Positions 54,091-62,711 of a stretch of 64,000 nt of DNA are shown here, piece by piece (positions within the stretch are counted from its first letter, which is position 1; every line of letters begins with the position of its first letter). Under the pieces are notes generated by a model. It worked only from the letters and a program-made list of their open reading frames with translations, had not been told where the DNA came from and did not search any database. This DNA comes from Gluconobacter frateurii (GTDB taxonomy: Bacteria > Pseudomonadota > Alphaproteobacteria > Acetobacterales > Acetobacteraceae). The stretch spans positions 682,001-746,000 of the forward strand of contig NZ_BEWN01000001.1 in assembly GCF_002723955.1 (NCBI RefSeq). The letters are read 5' to 3'. Both the position numbers and the translations under genes were made by a program.

Positions 54091-54465
54091 CTACTTTCTT
54101 GTCATGGTGATGTGAGCACGGCATGCGGCCGAACCAAAAGTGCCGCCAATCGCCTGTCCCACCGGATATCCGTTGAAAACGAGTGGGCTTGGATGACCGC
54201 TGGTGTCCTTACTCATGAGCTCTGCATGATAGTGGTGCGTGCCGGGCTGATAGACGCCGGTCAGAACCTGTGAGCCGTCAGCAGGCGTGAAAACAATCGT
54301 CTTGCCGCGGATTTCGAACGTTGACGTCCGTTCGGTGGGGCAGGTGCCCTGGTCGGTCACAAGAGCGCCAACCCAGCGGCCAGATGGATCCTTCCCTGGG
54401 TCAGGCGTAGCGCACGCAGCGAGAAATGCCAGTGCGGAGAAAGAAAAAAGAGCAATCGGGCGCAT
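54091..54465 (-). CDS. Small lipoprotein of unknown function
   Basis: 124-residue protein with a lipoprotein signal (lipobox LAAC, Cys18). After a short acidic linker (TPDPGKDPSG) comes one beta-rich domain: RWVGALVTDQGTCPTERTSTFEI, IVFTPADGSQVLTGVY, HHYHAEL and the closing ACRAHITMTRK. Two further cysteines (CPTE, ACRA) could form a disulphide. I recognise no family. No Asp at +2 of the lipobox (Ala-Thr follow the Cys), so it is probably sent to the outer membrane. It is monocistronic, just upstream of guaA and divergent from it. Confidence 0.75.
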   Translation of the reverse strand: MRPIALFSFSALAFLAACATPDPGKDPSGRWVGALVTDQGTCPTERTSTFEIRGKTIVFTPADGSQVLTGVYQPGTHHYHAELMSKDTSGHPSPLVFNGYPVGQAIGGTFGSAACRAHITMTRK

Positions 54466-54540
54466 GTTGTGCCTGTCCTGTGATGCAGAATGGATGACGC
54501 AGACGACACAACACCTTATAGGAGAGCATCAAAAGGCACC

Positions 54541-56163
54541 ATGAACACGGAACGCGAGGCCATCACATTGACCCAGCAGGACGCCAGCACCGTCGCGAAA
54601 CTCGACGAAACGCTCCACGAAGACCGCATTCTCATTCTGGATTTCGGCAGCCAGGTAACCCAGCTTATCGCCCGCCGCGTGCGCGAAAGCGGAGTTTATT
54701 GCGAAATCTGGCCCTTCACGGCGACAGATGAAAAGATCCGCGATTTCAACCCGCGCGGGATCATTCTGTCTGGCAGCCCGGCCAGCGTTCATGATGAAAA
54801 CGCCCCAGCGATTCCGGATATCGTGTTTTCCCTGAATCGTCCTGTTCTTGGCATTTGCTATGGCCAGCAGGCCATGTGCCAGAAGCTCGGCGGTAAGGTC
54901 GAAACGCACGAACACCGTGAGTTCGGCCGTGCGTATATCGAAGTTGCTGAAGACTGCTCGCTGTCCCGGGGTGTCTGGGCTCGTGGTAAGCGCGAACAGG
55001 TCTGGATGAGCCACGGTGACCGCGTAACGCAGCTTCCGCCGGGCTTCCGCGCTATTGCCTATTCCGAGGGGGCTCCGTTCGCGATCATCGCTGACGAAGG
55101 CCGTCGCCTGTATGGTGTGCAGTTCCATCCGGAAGTTGTGCATACGCCGCATGGCGCTGCGCTGATCCGCAACTTCACGCATGATGTTGCTGGTTGCAGT
55201 GGCACATGGACGATGGCTGGCTTCCGCGAACTGGAAATCGCCCGTATCCGCAAGCAGGTCGGGGACGGCCGGGTCATCTGTGGTCTGTCCGGCGGTGTTG
55301 ACAGCTCCGTAGCTGCGAAGCTGATTCACGATGCCATCGGCGATCAGCTGACTTGCATCTTTGTCGATCCGGGCATTCTGCGTGCTGGTGAAGCCGATGA
55401 AGTCGTCAAGACGTTCCGTGGCCGCTTCAATATCCGTCTGGTTCACCGCGACGCATCCGACCTTTTCCTGGGCGAACTGGCAGGCGTTAAGGACCCGGAA
55501 GTCAAGCGCAAGACCATCGGCCGTCTATTCATTGAAGTTTTCGAAGAAGAAGCTGCAAAGCTTGGTGGCGCACAGTTCCTGGCACAGGGCACGCTCTATC
55601 CGGACGTGATCGAGAGCGTCAGCTTCACGGGTGGGCCGTCCGTTACCATCAAGTCCCATCACAACGTCGGCGGTCTTCCAGAGCGCATGAACATGCAGCT
55701 TGTCGAGCCGCTGCGGGAACTGTTCAAGGATGAAGTCCGCGAACTGGGCCGTGAGCTTGGAATTCCAGAGAATATCGTTGGTCGCCATCCGTTCCCTGGC
55801 CCGGGCCTGGCGATTCGTATTCCGGGAGACATCGACAAGGAAAAGCTCGATCTTCTGCGTAAGGTCGATGCGATCTATCTGGAAGAAATCCGCAATGCTG
55901 GCCTTTATGATGCCATCTGGCAGGCCTTTGCTGTGCTGCTTCCAGTCCGCACGGTTGGCGTCATGGGCGATGGTCGGACCTACGATCAGGCCTGTGCCCT
56001 TCGTGCCGTGACCAGCACGGATGGCATGACAGCCGAAGTCTATCCGTTTGACTTCGCATTCCTGAACCGCGTTGCTGGACGTATCGTCAACGAAGTCCGT
56101 GGCATCAACCGCGTGACTTACGACATCACGTCCAAGCCACCGGGAACGATCGAGTGGGAGTAA
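54541..56163 (+). CDS. guaA: GMP synthase (glutamine-hydrolysing)
   Basis: Converts XMP to GMP using glutamine and ATP. 540 residues: the N-terminal 30 residues are an Asp/Glu/Thr-rich extension before [20 protein letters not shown]; the glutaminase has Cys in [10 protein letters not shown] (about 104-113), [11 protein letters not shown] with the catalytic His and Glu; the ATP pyrophosphatase P-loop is [11 protein letters not shown] (about 246-256); the C-terminal domain ends in the diagnostic KPPGTIEWE. In-frame ATG at 54490 would give a longer head; 54541 suits the family better. The gene ends at a shared terminator. Confidence 0.97.
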   Translation: MNTEREAITLTQQDASTVAKLDETLHEDRILILDFGSQVTQLIARRVRESGVYCEIWPFTATDEKIRDFNPRGIILSGSPASVHDENAPAIPDIVFSLNRPVLGICYGQQAMCQKLGGKVETHEHREFGRAYIEVAEDCSLSRGVWARGKREQVWMSHGDRVTQLPPGFRAIAYSEGAPFAIIADEGRRLYGVQFHPEVVHTPHGAALIRNFTHDVAGCSGTWTMAGFRELEIARIRKQVGDGRVICGLSGGVDSSVAAKLIHDAIGDQLTCIFVDPGILRAGEADEVVKTFRGRFNIRLVHRDASDLFLGELAGVKDPEVKRKTIGRLFIEVFEEEAAKLGGAQFLAQGTLYPDVIESVSFTGGPSVTIKSHHNVGGLPERMNMQLVEPLRELFKDEVRELGRELGIPENIVGRHPFPGPGLAIRIPGDIDKEKLDLLRKVDAIYLEEIRNAGLYDAIWQAFAVLLPVRTVGVMGDGRTYDQACALRAVTSTDGMTAEVYPFDFAFLNRVAGRIVNEVRGINRVTYDITSKPPGTIEWE

Positions 56164-56182
56164 GGGCTAAGCCCTAAAAGAG

Positions 56183-56217
56183 AAAAGGCCTGCCTTGAAA
56201 GGGGCAGGCCTTTTTTA
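56183..56217. terminator. Bidirectional rho-independent terminator
   Basis: AAAAGGCCTGCC and GGCAGGCCTTTT pair around a short loop, with T-run TTTTTTATTTT after it; shared by guaA and the convergent CHRD gene. Confidence 0.92.
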
Positions 56218-56219
56218 TT

Positions 56220-56669
56220 TTAGTGGTCCATATGATGCTTGTGACCGGTCAGCTCGGTCGTGAGCTGGGCGCGGGCTTCACCATCCGGGAATTTCTCAGT
56301 GTGCAAGTTGATATAGCTCTTGCCTGCCAGAACGTCCTTCACCTGATCTGCGGACAGGTTCAGTGTGCCTGTCATACGGGTCTGGTAGGGGCCGTTGATC
56401 GGCGCAAGGACGCCAGCGTCTTCACCGTCTGCGGCCGGACCATGCAGATGGGCAGCGGTGACGGGCCCCGTCAGGCCATTGTCTTCAAAACGGTAGGTGA
56501 GGGTGTTCTTCGTCGTGTCCAGCATGGCGGAGGCCGATCCCTTGATGGGGGATGTAGCGCCATGTTCCGTTTTGAACGGCCCGAAGAGATGGATCGTTTC
56601 AGCAGAAGCCGGAAGGGCCGTCACCGACAGGCCAAGGGCGAGAGCTGCAGTCAGAAAATTTTTACGCAT
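56220..56669 (-). CDS. Secreted CHRD-domain protein
   Basis: 149 residues with a signal peptide to about residue 24 (ASA) followed by one CHRD domain: GSASAMLDTTKNTLTYRFEDNGLTGPVTAAHLHGPAADGEDAGV with the typical HLHGPA, then ALSADQ-type TLNLSADQVKDVLAGKSYINLHTEKFPDGEARAQL. CHRD domains are named from chordin; in bacteria their role is unknown. The His-rich end GHKHHMDH may bind metal. The start at 56669 follows from the signal; the in-frame ATG at 56747 is upstream and unsupported. Confidence 0.88.
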   Translation of the reverse strand: MRKNFLTAALALGLSVTALPASAETIHLFGPFKTEHGATSPIKGSASAMLDTTKNTLTYRFEDNGLTGPVTAAHLHGPAADGEDAGVLAPINGPYQTRMTGTLNLSADQVKDVLAGKSYINLHTEKFPDGEARAQLTTELTGHKHHMDH

Positions 56670-56709
56670 GGAACGTGATCCTTGCTGAGTGGAGACACTG
56701 AACGCGGGC

Positions 56710-57282
56710 TTAGGTCTCCAGTTCAGTGTTCCAGTACAGATAATCACGCCAGCTTTCGTGCAGATAGTGGGGTGGGAAGGTCCTCCCGTTTTCCTGAAGA
56801 AGTCGGCTGCTTGGCTGGTCTGGTTTCCGGTGAGGATACATGCCGATTTCTTTGGGAAGGCGGGAGCCTTTGAGAAGATTGCAGGGACTGCAGGCTGTTA
56901 CCACGTTTTGCCAAGTTGTTTTGCCCCCCTTGGCGCGGGGAATGACATGATCAAAAGTCAGTTCATGCGTTGGCAATCGATCATGGCAGTACTGGCAGGA
57001 GAAGTTGTCCCTCAAGAACACATTAAAGCGAGTGAAGGCCGGTTTTCGTGCTGAGGGGATATAGTCCTTCAGGGCAATCACGCTGGGGAGGCGCATGGTC
57101 ATGCTTGGGGAATGAACGACGCCGTCTTCATATTCAGACAGAACGGAGACCCGATCGAGAAAGACGGCCTTAACGGCTTCCTGCCATGACCATAGCGAGA
57201 GCGGAAAATACGACAGCGGACGAAAATCCGCATTCAGAACAAGAGCCGGAAAATGCTGACTACTGACAGGCACCACGCGCAT
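56710..57282 (-). CDS. HNH endonuclease family protein
   Basis: Probable HNH-fold nuclease of about 190 residues. FPALVLNADFRPLSYFPLSLWSWQEAVKAVFLDRV opens the protein, typical of the family widespread in Alphaproteobacteria. The HNH core shows CQYCHDR, LTFDHVIPRAKGGKTTW-N and CSPCNLLKG, so two CxxC pairs hold a zinc and the DHV/N/H set forms the active site. The start is uncertain: in-frame ATGs at 57354, 57306 and 57282; the last gives the family-like start but its AAGGG abuts the codon. No methylase or restriction partner is nearby, so a housekeeping or repair role is more likely than restriction. Confidence 0.88.
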   Translation of the reverse strand: MRVVPVSSQHFPALVLNADFRPLSYFPLSLWSWQEAVKAVFLDRVSVLSEYEDGVVHSPSMTMRLPSVIALKDYIPSARKPAFTRFNVFLRDNFSCQYCHDRLPTHELTFDHVIPRAKGGKTTWQNVVTACSPCNLLKGSRLPKEIGMYPHRKPDQPSSRLLQENGRTFPPHYLHESWRDYLYWNTELET

Positions 57283-57427
57283 CCCTTTTTTGAGAGGACG
57301 GCACATGCGGGAAACTTCGGCGTAGAAAACAGTAAGACAAACGCCGATAAACATGCGTCGTCGGCTTCTTTGAAACGACTATTTCAGTAAACTTCACAGA
57401 CTGCAAGAAATCCCTGATGACAGCTTG

Positions 57428-58261
57428 ATGACGCACGTGCCCGTAACCCGATTTGCCCCAAGCCCGACCGGATACCTGCATCTTGGGCATGTCGTTTCTG
57501 CCGTCCATGCGCAGAAGACCGCTGGCCCGTTAGGGCGCTTTCTGGTTCGCATCGAAGATATCGACACCACACGTTGCACACCTGAATTGACGGACGCCCT
57601 TCGGGAAGATCTGCAATGGCTTGGTCTGTGGTCGGCAAAACCCGTTCTTCAGCAATCGCAGCATATGGGCGCCTATGCGGCTGTTCTGGATCATCTCCGA
57701 CAGCGCAAACTGCTCTACCCCTGTTTCTGCACACGGTCCGACATCGCTGCGGCTGCATCCGGACAACAGGCACCTGACGGGAGTACCGTCTATCCGGGAA
57801 CCTGCAGGTCAGGAGCTTTCGATCACAGCCGCGCACCCGCATGGCGGCTTGATATGGAGCGCGCGCTGAACGAAATCCAAGGTGTGCCGTCCTGGTATGA
57901 AGCAGGCCATGGGCGCGTGGCAGGACGTGCCGATGAATTTGGCGATGTCGTTCTGGGGCGCAGGGATACGGGGGTATCTTATCATCTGTGTGTCACTCAT
58001 GATGATGCCCTTCAGGGCGTGACCTGCGTCACGAGAGGGCAGGACCTTTACGCCGCGACCTCCATTCATCGTGTGCTTCAGACCCTGATGAAATGGCCCG
58101 AACCTGAGTACAGACACCACGCCCTTATTCTGGATAAGAGCGGAAAGAAGCTCTCCAAACGGGATGGCGCAGAGGGTGTTCGAGCGCTCCGCGCGATGGG
58201 TTGGTCGGCGGATGACGTTCTGACGCACCCGCTGGTCACCAAAGCTTTGACTGAAAGTTGA
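57428..58261 (+). CDS. gluQ: Glutamyl-queuosine tRNA(Asp) synthetase
   Basis: Attaches glutamate to queuosine at position 34 of tRNA-Asp; a shortened GluRS without the anticodon-binding domain. 277 residues: TRFAPSPTGYLHLGH (6-20, HIGH box), the zinc-type CFCTRSD with YPGTC (about 99-124), and the KMSKS-type KLSKRDG (about 240-246). The ATG at 57428 is chosen over the TTG immediately before it. Lack of a C-terminal extension after KLSKRDG fits GluQ, not GltX. It is monocistronic, divergent from the HNH gene. Confidence 0.95.
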   Translation: MTHVPVTRFAPSPTGYLHLGHVVSAVHAQKTAGPLGRFLVRIEDIDTTRCTPELTDALREDLQWLGLWSAKPVLQQSQHMGAYAAVLDHLRQRKLLYPCFCTRSDIAAAASGQQAPDGSTVYPGTCRSGAFDHSRAPAWRLDMERALNEIQGVPSWYEAGHGRVAGRADEFGDVVLGRRDTGVSYHLCVTHDDALQGVTCVTRGQDLYAATSIHRVLQTLMKWPEPEYRHHALILDKSGKKLSKRDGAEGVRALRAMGWSADDVLTHPLVTKALTES

Positions 58262-58308
58262 CGGCTTCTCCCGCCTGAGGCTGAGCGGGTCAGCCAGAAA
58301 ATTGTCAC

Positions 58309-58340
58309 AGGCACATTTAAGAAGGTGCCTTTGCTTTTCA
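58309..58340 (+). terminator. Weak terminator after gluQ
   Basis: AGGCAC and GTGCCT form a six-pair hairpin followed by TTTGCTTTT; short stem, so moderate support. Confidence 0.45.
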
Positions 58341-58345
58341 GAGGT

Positions 58346-58374
58346 GAAACTATCCCCGCTCACGCGGGGAACAC
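58346..58374 (-). repeat. Solitary CRISPR type I-E repeat-like sequence
   Basis: Read on the minus strand the 29-base unit begins GTGTTCCCCGCGTGAGCGGG and ends GATAGTTTC. The palindromic core CCCCGC-TCAC-GCGGGG and the leading GTGTTCCCCGC match the form of type I-E repeats. No second copy lies 50-70 bases on either side and no cas gene is in the window. It may be an orphan repeat or a chance hairpin. Confidence 0.35.
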
Positions 58375-58445
58375 TCTTCCTCACAACATACTGACAGGAA
58401 AAGGAAAATTCTGTCCTCGAAAATCTACCGATTTTTACAGCCCGT

Positions 58446-58473
58446 TTTCAGGTCTTAAAAAACGTACCTGAAA
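58446..58473 (-). terminator. Hairpin downstream of lptM
   Basis: TTTCAGGT and ACCTGAAA form perfect 8-base arms just after the lptM stop; the loop, not the tail, holds the T-run on the minus strand, so terminator function is uncertain. Confidence 0.35.
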
Positions 58474-58478
58474 GTCCT

Positions 58479-58616
58479 TTATTCAGGCGGATAGTTGCGG
58501 GGATAGGTGATGTCTGAAGCCGGGCCCGGTGCGTGAGGAGCACCTTTCTTTCCGCAGGCGCTCAGAGTTGTGCCGAGTGCTACGAGAGTCAGGCCAACAA
58601 GCAGAAAACGTTTCAT
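58479..58616 (-). CDS. lptM: LptM-like small lipoprotein
   Basis: A 45-residue lipoprotein: [20 protein letters not shown] is the signal, Cys21 follows in the lipobox LSAC, then [11 protein letters not shown], a Pro-rich end and YPPE. This matches LptM (formerly YifL), which helps mature the LptD lipopolysaccharide translocon in enterobacteria; the CGxKGxxxxP pattern after the Cys is the family mark. Its ATG overlaps the argH stop (ATGA). In many Proteobacteria it lies between argH and lysA or beside lysA. It is too short to be listed by usual ORF cut-offs. Confidence 0.85.
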   Translation of the reverse strand: MKRFLLVGLTLVALGTTLSACGKKGAPHAPGPASDITYPRNYPPE

Positions 58617-60058
58617 GCAGCGTCTCCAAGTTTTTCCAGCCAGGCCTGAGCCTGCTGACGCACGTTGGACGGAGCGGTTCCGCCCAGACTGGTGCGGGAA
58701 GCCAGTGAGGATTCAACCGTCAGAACATCGAAAATACCAGCGTTGATGCCCGGTTCCACGGCCTGCATGTCTTCGAGGGACAGATCTGACAAATCACATC
58801 CACGCTGCTCTGCCAGACCGACGAGGCGGCCAGTGACATGATGGGCCGTCCGGAACGGAACACGCAGTTCGCGAACCAGCCAGTCTGCCAGATCCGTCGC
58901 GGTGGAGAAGCCCATACCGGCAACTTCACGCATCCGCGTTTCATTCGGCTTCAGATCGCGGATCATTCCGTCCATGGCGGCCAGGGACAGCGTCATGGCT
59001 TCCGTCGCATCAAAGACAGGTTCCTTGTCTTCCTGCGTGTCCTTGGCATACGCCAGCGGCAAACCTTTCATGACCGTCAGCAGGCCGGTGAAGTTGCCCA
59101 TAATGCGGCCGATCTTCGCACGCACCAGCTCAGCAGCATCCGGGTTACGCTTCTGCGGCATGATGGACGACCCGGTTGTGAACGCATCGGACAGCGTGAT
59201 GAAGCCGAACGGGGCCGACGCCCACATGACGATTTCTTCCGCCAGACGGGACAGATGCATGGCCTGCAAAGACAAAGCTGACAGGAACTCCAGTGCGAAG
59301 TCCCGGTCAGACACGGCATCAAGGGAATTGGCCGTCGGGCGGTCGAAATCCAGTGCCGCTGCCGTCATGGCGCGGTCAATCGGGAAGGATGTTCCAGCCA
59401 GAGCAGCAGACCCCAGCGGGCACTCATTCAGGCGTGCGCGGGCATCGCGCAGACGGCCCCGGTCGCGGGACAGCATTTCGACGTAAGCCAGAAGATGGTG
59501 GCCGAACGTTACAGGCTGGGCGACCTGAAGATGCGTGAAGCCGGGCATGGGCGTGGCATGATGTTCCAGCGCGCGTTTCGCCAGTGCCCGCATGAGGGAC
59601 GCTGTCTGTTCCTGAAGGCCATCAATCGCATCACGGACCCACAGGCGGAAGTCTGTCGCCACCTGGTCATTACGTGAACGCGCTGTGTGCAGGCGCTTGC
59701 CGGCCTCACCAATCCGCTCGGACAGGCGGGCCTCGATGTTCATGTGAATGTCTTCGAGGGCCGGGGAGAACTCGAAACGTCCTTCGCCGATTTCCTGCGC
59801 GATATCACCCAGACCCTGCCGGATTTCTGCCAGTTCGGTCTCCGTCAGCAGGCCAACCTTCTGAAGCATGGCGGCATGGGCGAGAGAGCCGCGGATATCC
59901 TGACGCCACAAAACTTTGTCAAAGCCAATGGAGGCGTTGATTTCGCTCATGATGGCGGCCGGTCCGGAGGCGAAACGGCCACCCCATTGCGGGTTGGCAG
60001 CCGTGCCTTCAAAGCTCGAGGCAGCATCGGTTTCTTTTTCGACAGGAACGTTTTTCAT
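58613..60058 (-). CDS. argH: Argininosuccinate lyase
   Basis: Last step of arginine synthesis, splitting argininosuccinate to arginine and fumarate. 481 residues: a 25-residue head, then [23 protein letters not shown] (about 128-140), the active-site region [17 protein letters not shown] (about 295-311, catalytic Ser in GSS), and [19 protein letters not shown] with the His-Leu motif. Length is normal apart from the head. It runs on the minus strand into lptM with a 4-base overlap and is divergent from the first TlpA-like gene by 15 bases, so they share a promoter region. Confidence 0.97.
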   Translation of the reverse strand: MKNVPVEKETDAASSFEGTAANPQWGGRFASGPAAIMSEINASIGFDKVLWRQDIRGSLAHAAMLQKVGLLTETELAEIRQGLGDIAQEIGEGRFEFSPALEDIHMNIEARLSERIGEAGKRLHTARSRNDQVATDFRLWVRDAIDGLQEQTASLMRALAKRALEHHATPMPGFTHLQVAQPVTFGHHLLAYVEMLSRDRGRLRDARARLNECPLGSAALAGTSFPIDRAMTAAALDFDRPTANSLDAVSDRDFALEFLSALSLQAMHLSRLAEEIVMWASAPFGFITLSDAFTTGSSIMPQKRNPDAAELVRAKIGRIMGNFTGLLTVMKGLPLAYAKDTQEDKEPVFDATEAMTLSLAAMDGMIRDLKPNETRMREVAGMGFSTATDLADWLVRELRVPFRTAHHVTGRLVGLAEQRGCDLSDLSLEDMQAVEPGINAGIFDVLTVESSLASRTSLGGTAPSNVRQQAQAWLEKLGDAA

Positions 60059-60073
60059 GATAACCGTAACAGG

Positions 60074-60649
60074 ATGAAACAGAAGCAGATCGACCGGCGA
60101 ACCCTTCTTTCAGGAGGCCTAAGCCTAGCTGCGGCGGCCAGCCTGTGCAATTCCGCACATGCTGAAGATCGTCCAAAACCGATTGTTCCGGTCCTGGAAC
60201 CGGGGCCAGCACGTCTTACGCCGCTGGAACTCAAGCTTGAACGGCCTGAAGGTGGCGCGCGATCTCTGTCCGCATGGCGAGGGGCGCCGTTCGTCCTGCA
60301 TGTGTGGGCCACATGGTGCGCGCCCTGCAAGATTGAACTGCCCCAGCTTGATGCCTTCATGAAAAAGCTGGGTGATGACAGCCCGATTGTCCCTGTCGCC
60401 ATGTCCAGCCATAGCCCGGATGCGGTGGCTGCCTTTCTCAAAAACCTCAATCTGACCCATATCGATCCATGGACCGCAGACTGGCACGACTTCCGGGCGT
60501 GGCTGGGTGTGAGTGAACTCAGTTTTCCCGGAACCTATCTGATTGATTCTGAGGGCCATCTGCGAGCGTCCATTGAAGATGAAACGGACTGGGGAGCCCC
60601 GGATGCTGTCGCGCAGTTCAGAAAAGTGATTGCGGCTCTGAAAGAGTAA
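60074..60649 (+). CDS. TlpA-like thiol-disulphide redoxin 1
   Basis: Exported thioredoxin-fold protein of 191 residues. The leader has a twin-arginine type motif (DRRTLLSG, Arg at 8-9), a moderate hydrophobic core and AHA before residue 31. The redox site WATWCAPC is at 78-85 (Cys82 and Cys85), followed by the ELPQLDAF helix and a cis-Pro region (SFPGTYL). The start at 60074 is fixed by the signal. It is divergent from argH (15 bases), the usual place of tlpA in Alphaproteobacteria, where it supports cytochrome c or thiol homeostasis. First of three related genes. Confidence 0.9.
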   Translation: MKQKQIDRRTLLSGGLSLAAAASLCNSAHAEDRPKPIVPVLEPGPARLTPLELKLERPEGGARSLSAWRGAPFVLHVWATWCAPCKIELPQLDAFMKKLGDDSPIVPVAMSSHSPDAVAAFLKNLNLTHIDPWTADWHDFRAWLGVSELSFPGTYLIDSEGHLRASIEDETDWGAPDAVAQFRKVIAALKE

Positions 60650-60688
60650 TGGTGTTGTGGGAATAGGAACAGAAAAGAGAGTGCTTTG

Positions 60689-61258
60689 ATGACAGTCCCG
60701 ATTGGACGGCGTGGATTTATCGCGGGTGTTGGCTGTATCAGCATTGCTGCGGCTCTTTCAGGGGCAGCGTGGGCGGAGCAGCAGGAAAATCTTCGATCCG
60801 TCAAAAGCCTGAAAGCCGGTAAGGCCAAGCTTGATCCAATCGCACTTCAGTTATCTGGTCCGTCTGGAGCGAGCAAAAGCCTCGAATCCCAGCGGGGCAA
60901 ACCGTTTCTACTGCATGTGTGGGCAACCTGGTGTGGCCCTTGCAAGCAGGAGCTTCCGAAGCTGGATGCGTTCATGGCTTCTCTGGGAACAGACTGCCCG
61001 ATCATCCCGGTAGCCGTTGCCAGCGCGACGCCTGAAAAGGTTGCAGCCTTTCTGGACGCTGCCGGTCTGAAGCACGTTCCTGCCTGGATCATGGACAGAG
61101 CGGCCTACAAAGCATGGCTCAAGACATCCGATGTCGCCATTCCTGTCACGTATCTCATTGATGGTGCAGGCCGCCTCCGTGCTTCGGCAGAGGGCGGCGT
61201 CAACTGGTCTGCACCGGATGCTGCCCACCAGCTGCACGACATTCTTTCCGAACTCTGA
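60689..61258 (+). CDS. TlpA-like thiol-disulphide redoxin 2
   Basis: Paralogue of the preceding gene, 189 residues, with the leader motif GRRGFIAG (Arg at 7-8), a hydrophobic core and a cut near AWA. The active site WATWCGPC (Cys82 and Cys85) is followed by KQELPKLDAFMASLG, clearly alike to the first copy at many places (for example the spacing from CxxC to the VPVA and WIMD-type segments). VTYLIDGAGRLRASAEGG is near the end, as in copy 1. The ATG at 60689 is preferred over the adjoining TTG. Confidence 0.9.
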   Translation: MTVPIGRRGFIAGVGCISIAAALSGAAWAEQQENLRSVKSLKAGKAKLDPIALQLSGPSGASKSLESQRGKPFLLHVWATWCGPCKQELPKLDAFMASLGTDCPIIPVAVASATPEKVAAFLDAAGLKHVPAWIMDRAAYKAWLKTSDVAIPVTYLIDGAGRLRASAEGGVNWSAPDAAHQLHDILSEL

Positions 61259-61294
61259 ATTCTTATCTTTACTGACGACACCAGGATTTGACTG

Positions 61295-61930
61295 ATGGCT
61301 TTTTCTCTCACCCGCCGTGCCGCACTCACCGGCGCCGCTGGGCTTCTCGCAACGTCCCGCGCGTTCAGTGCCTCTGCTGAAGACAAGGGTATTCCTTTCG
61401 TCCCGAACTCTTTTGGCGTTCTCACCAAACCCCGTGTTCTGCCAGCCCTGTCTGTCAAGAACGAGCAGGGTCAGGACGCCCCGCTGTCACATTGGTTCGG
61501 CAAGCCGTTCGTGCTGCATTTCTGGGCCACCTGGTGCCCGCCCTGCATCCGTGAACTGCCGTCCGTGAATGCGACCGCCAAGGCTCTCGGTGCAGACGGG
61601 CCGCAGATCGTGACAGTGGCGGTACGGGGGAGCACTGTTCCCAAGGTTCGCGCTTTCTATGATGCCCACCAGATCGATACGCTACCTCTCCTGGTGGACC
61701 CGACATCTTCAGTCATGATGGAAACGGCAGATCAGGACGCTCTGGTGGCTTCCGTCAAACAGGTTCGGCCGGACGATCTCAAGGACCTGACGCCAAGCGT
61801 CATGTCCCTGCACGGTGTCCCCCGGTCTCTGCTGCTGAACGCCAGAGGTGAGGTTGTAGCCGAGGCAATCGGGAATATGGACTGGTCTGCGGATGCGGTC
61901 CGCCATACTCTGTCTGCCCTTGCAGGTTAA
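61295..61930 (+). CDS. TlpA-like thiol-disulphide redoxin 3
   Basis: Third copy, 211 residues, more diverged. Leader motif LTRRAALTG (Arg at 7-8), weak hydrophobic core and cut after about ASA. The active site is WATWCPPC (Cys81 and Cys84), then IRELPSVNATAKAL. It carries an extra stretch of about 20 residues after the middle (VRPDDLKDLTPSVMSL) before LHGVPRSLLLNARGEV, the cis-Pro region. CPPC is the typical TlpA motif, unlike the CGPC and CAPC of its neighbours, which points to a different redox potential. It is read in line with the other two. Confidence 0.9.
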   Translation: MAFSLTRRAALTGAAGLLATSRAFSASAEDKGIPFVPNSFGVLTKPRVLPALSVKNEQGQDAPLSHWFGKPFVLHFWATWCPPCIRELPSVNATAKALGADGPQIVTVAVRGSTVPKVRAFYDAHQIDTLPLLVDPTSSVMMETADQDALVASVKQVRPDDLKDLTPSVMSLHGVPRSLLLNARGEVVAEAIGNMDWSADAVRHTLSALAG

Positions 61931-61946
61931 CAACGCTAAAGAGCCA

Positions 61947-62711
61947 ATGTCCTTTCCTCTGCTGGGTGCCGATGATCCGGCACCGTTTCTCCTGTTTCCC
62001 GAAACGCGACCCTCGCCATTCGTTCTGGTCAGTGACCATGCAGGCAAAGCTGTTCCCCGAGCGCTTGGGTCTCTGGGTGTGGAAGAAGCGGAATGGCAGA
62101 GGCACATTGCTTGGGACATTGGTATTCTCGGGGTCGGGCGCAGTCTGCACGGCATGCTTGGGTCTACCCTGATCGAGCAGGTCTATTCCCGTCTCGTCAT
62201 CGACTGTAACCGCGCGCCCGGCCATCCGACGTCCATGCCGCATGTCAGCGACGGAACGCCTGTTCCGGGTAACAGTGCGGCTCCGCTTCACTGTCGTGCC
62301 CGACGCGAACGCGAGATCCTGCACCCTTATCATGATGCGATTGCCGAAGCTCTGCTGGAGCGGGCAGGTCGCCCGACTGCGCTCATTGCCCTCCACAGCT
62401 TCACGCCGGAAATGGCGGGCGTAAAGCGGCCATGGCAGATCGGAATCCTGCATCACAAAGATAGCCGTCTGGCGCAGGTGATGATCGAAATGCTTCGCGC
62501 GGAGGGAGACCTCTGCGTGGGCGATAACGAACCCTATGTCCTGACGGACAGCAACGAATACACCGTCCCCCGTCACGCAGAAGCGAACGGTCTGCCGTAT
62601 CTGGAAATTGAACTTCGGCAGGATCTTATCGCTGACGAGGCGAGACAACGGGAATGGGCAGCGCGCCTTGCGCGGCTTCTGCCTCAGGTCTGGGAGAGAC
62701 TGGCTGCATGA
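61947..62711 (+). CDS. N-formylglutamate amidohydrolase family protein
   Basis: Zinc hydrolase-fold protein of 254 residues related to HutG-type N-formylglutamate deformylases. Visible: VLVSDHAGKAVP (about 28-39), HIAWDIGILGV (about 52-62), RLVIDCNRAPG (about 83-93), ALHSFTPEM (about 150-158) and a late EIELRQDLI. These match the family's His/Asp/Arg pattern. No histidine-degradation (hut) genes are near, so it may act on another N-formyl or amide substrate. The start at 61947 gives the family-like beginning. Its stop overlaps aroE (ATGA). Confidence 0.85.
   Translation: MSFPLLGADDPAPFLLFPETRPSPFVLVSDHAGKAVPRALGSLGVEEAEWQRHIAWDIGILGVGRSLHGMLGSTLIEQVYSRLVIDCNRAPGHPTSMPHVSDGTPVPGNSAAPLHCRARREREILHPYHDAIAEALLERAGRPTALIALHSFTPEMAGVKRPWQIGILHHKDSRLAQVMIEMLRAEGDLCVGDNEPYVLTDSNEYTVPRHAEANGLPYLEIELRQDLIADEARQREWAARLARLLPQVWERLAA

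Noticed and set aside
61800-62648. 282-codon minus-strand frame over redoxin 3 and the amidohydrolase gene
   Set aside because: Crosses two well-supported genes in antisense and has no family resemblance.
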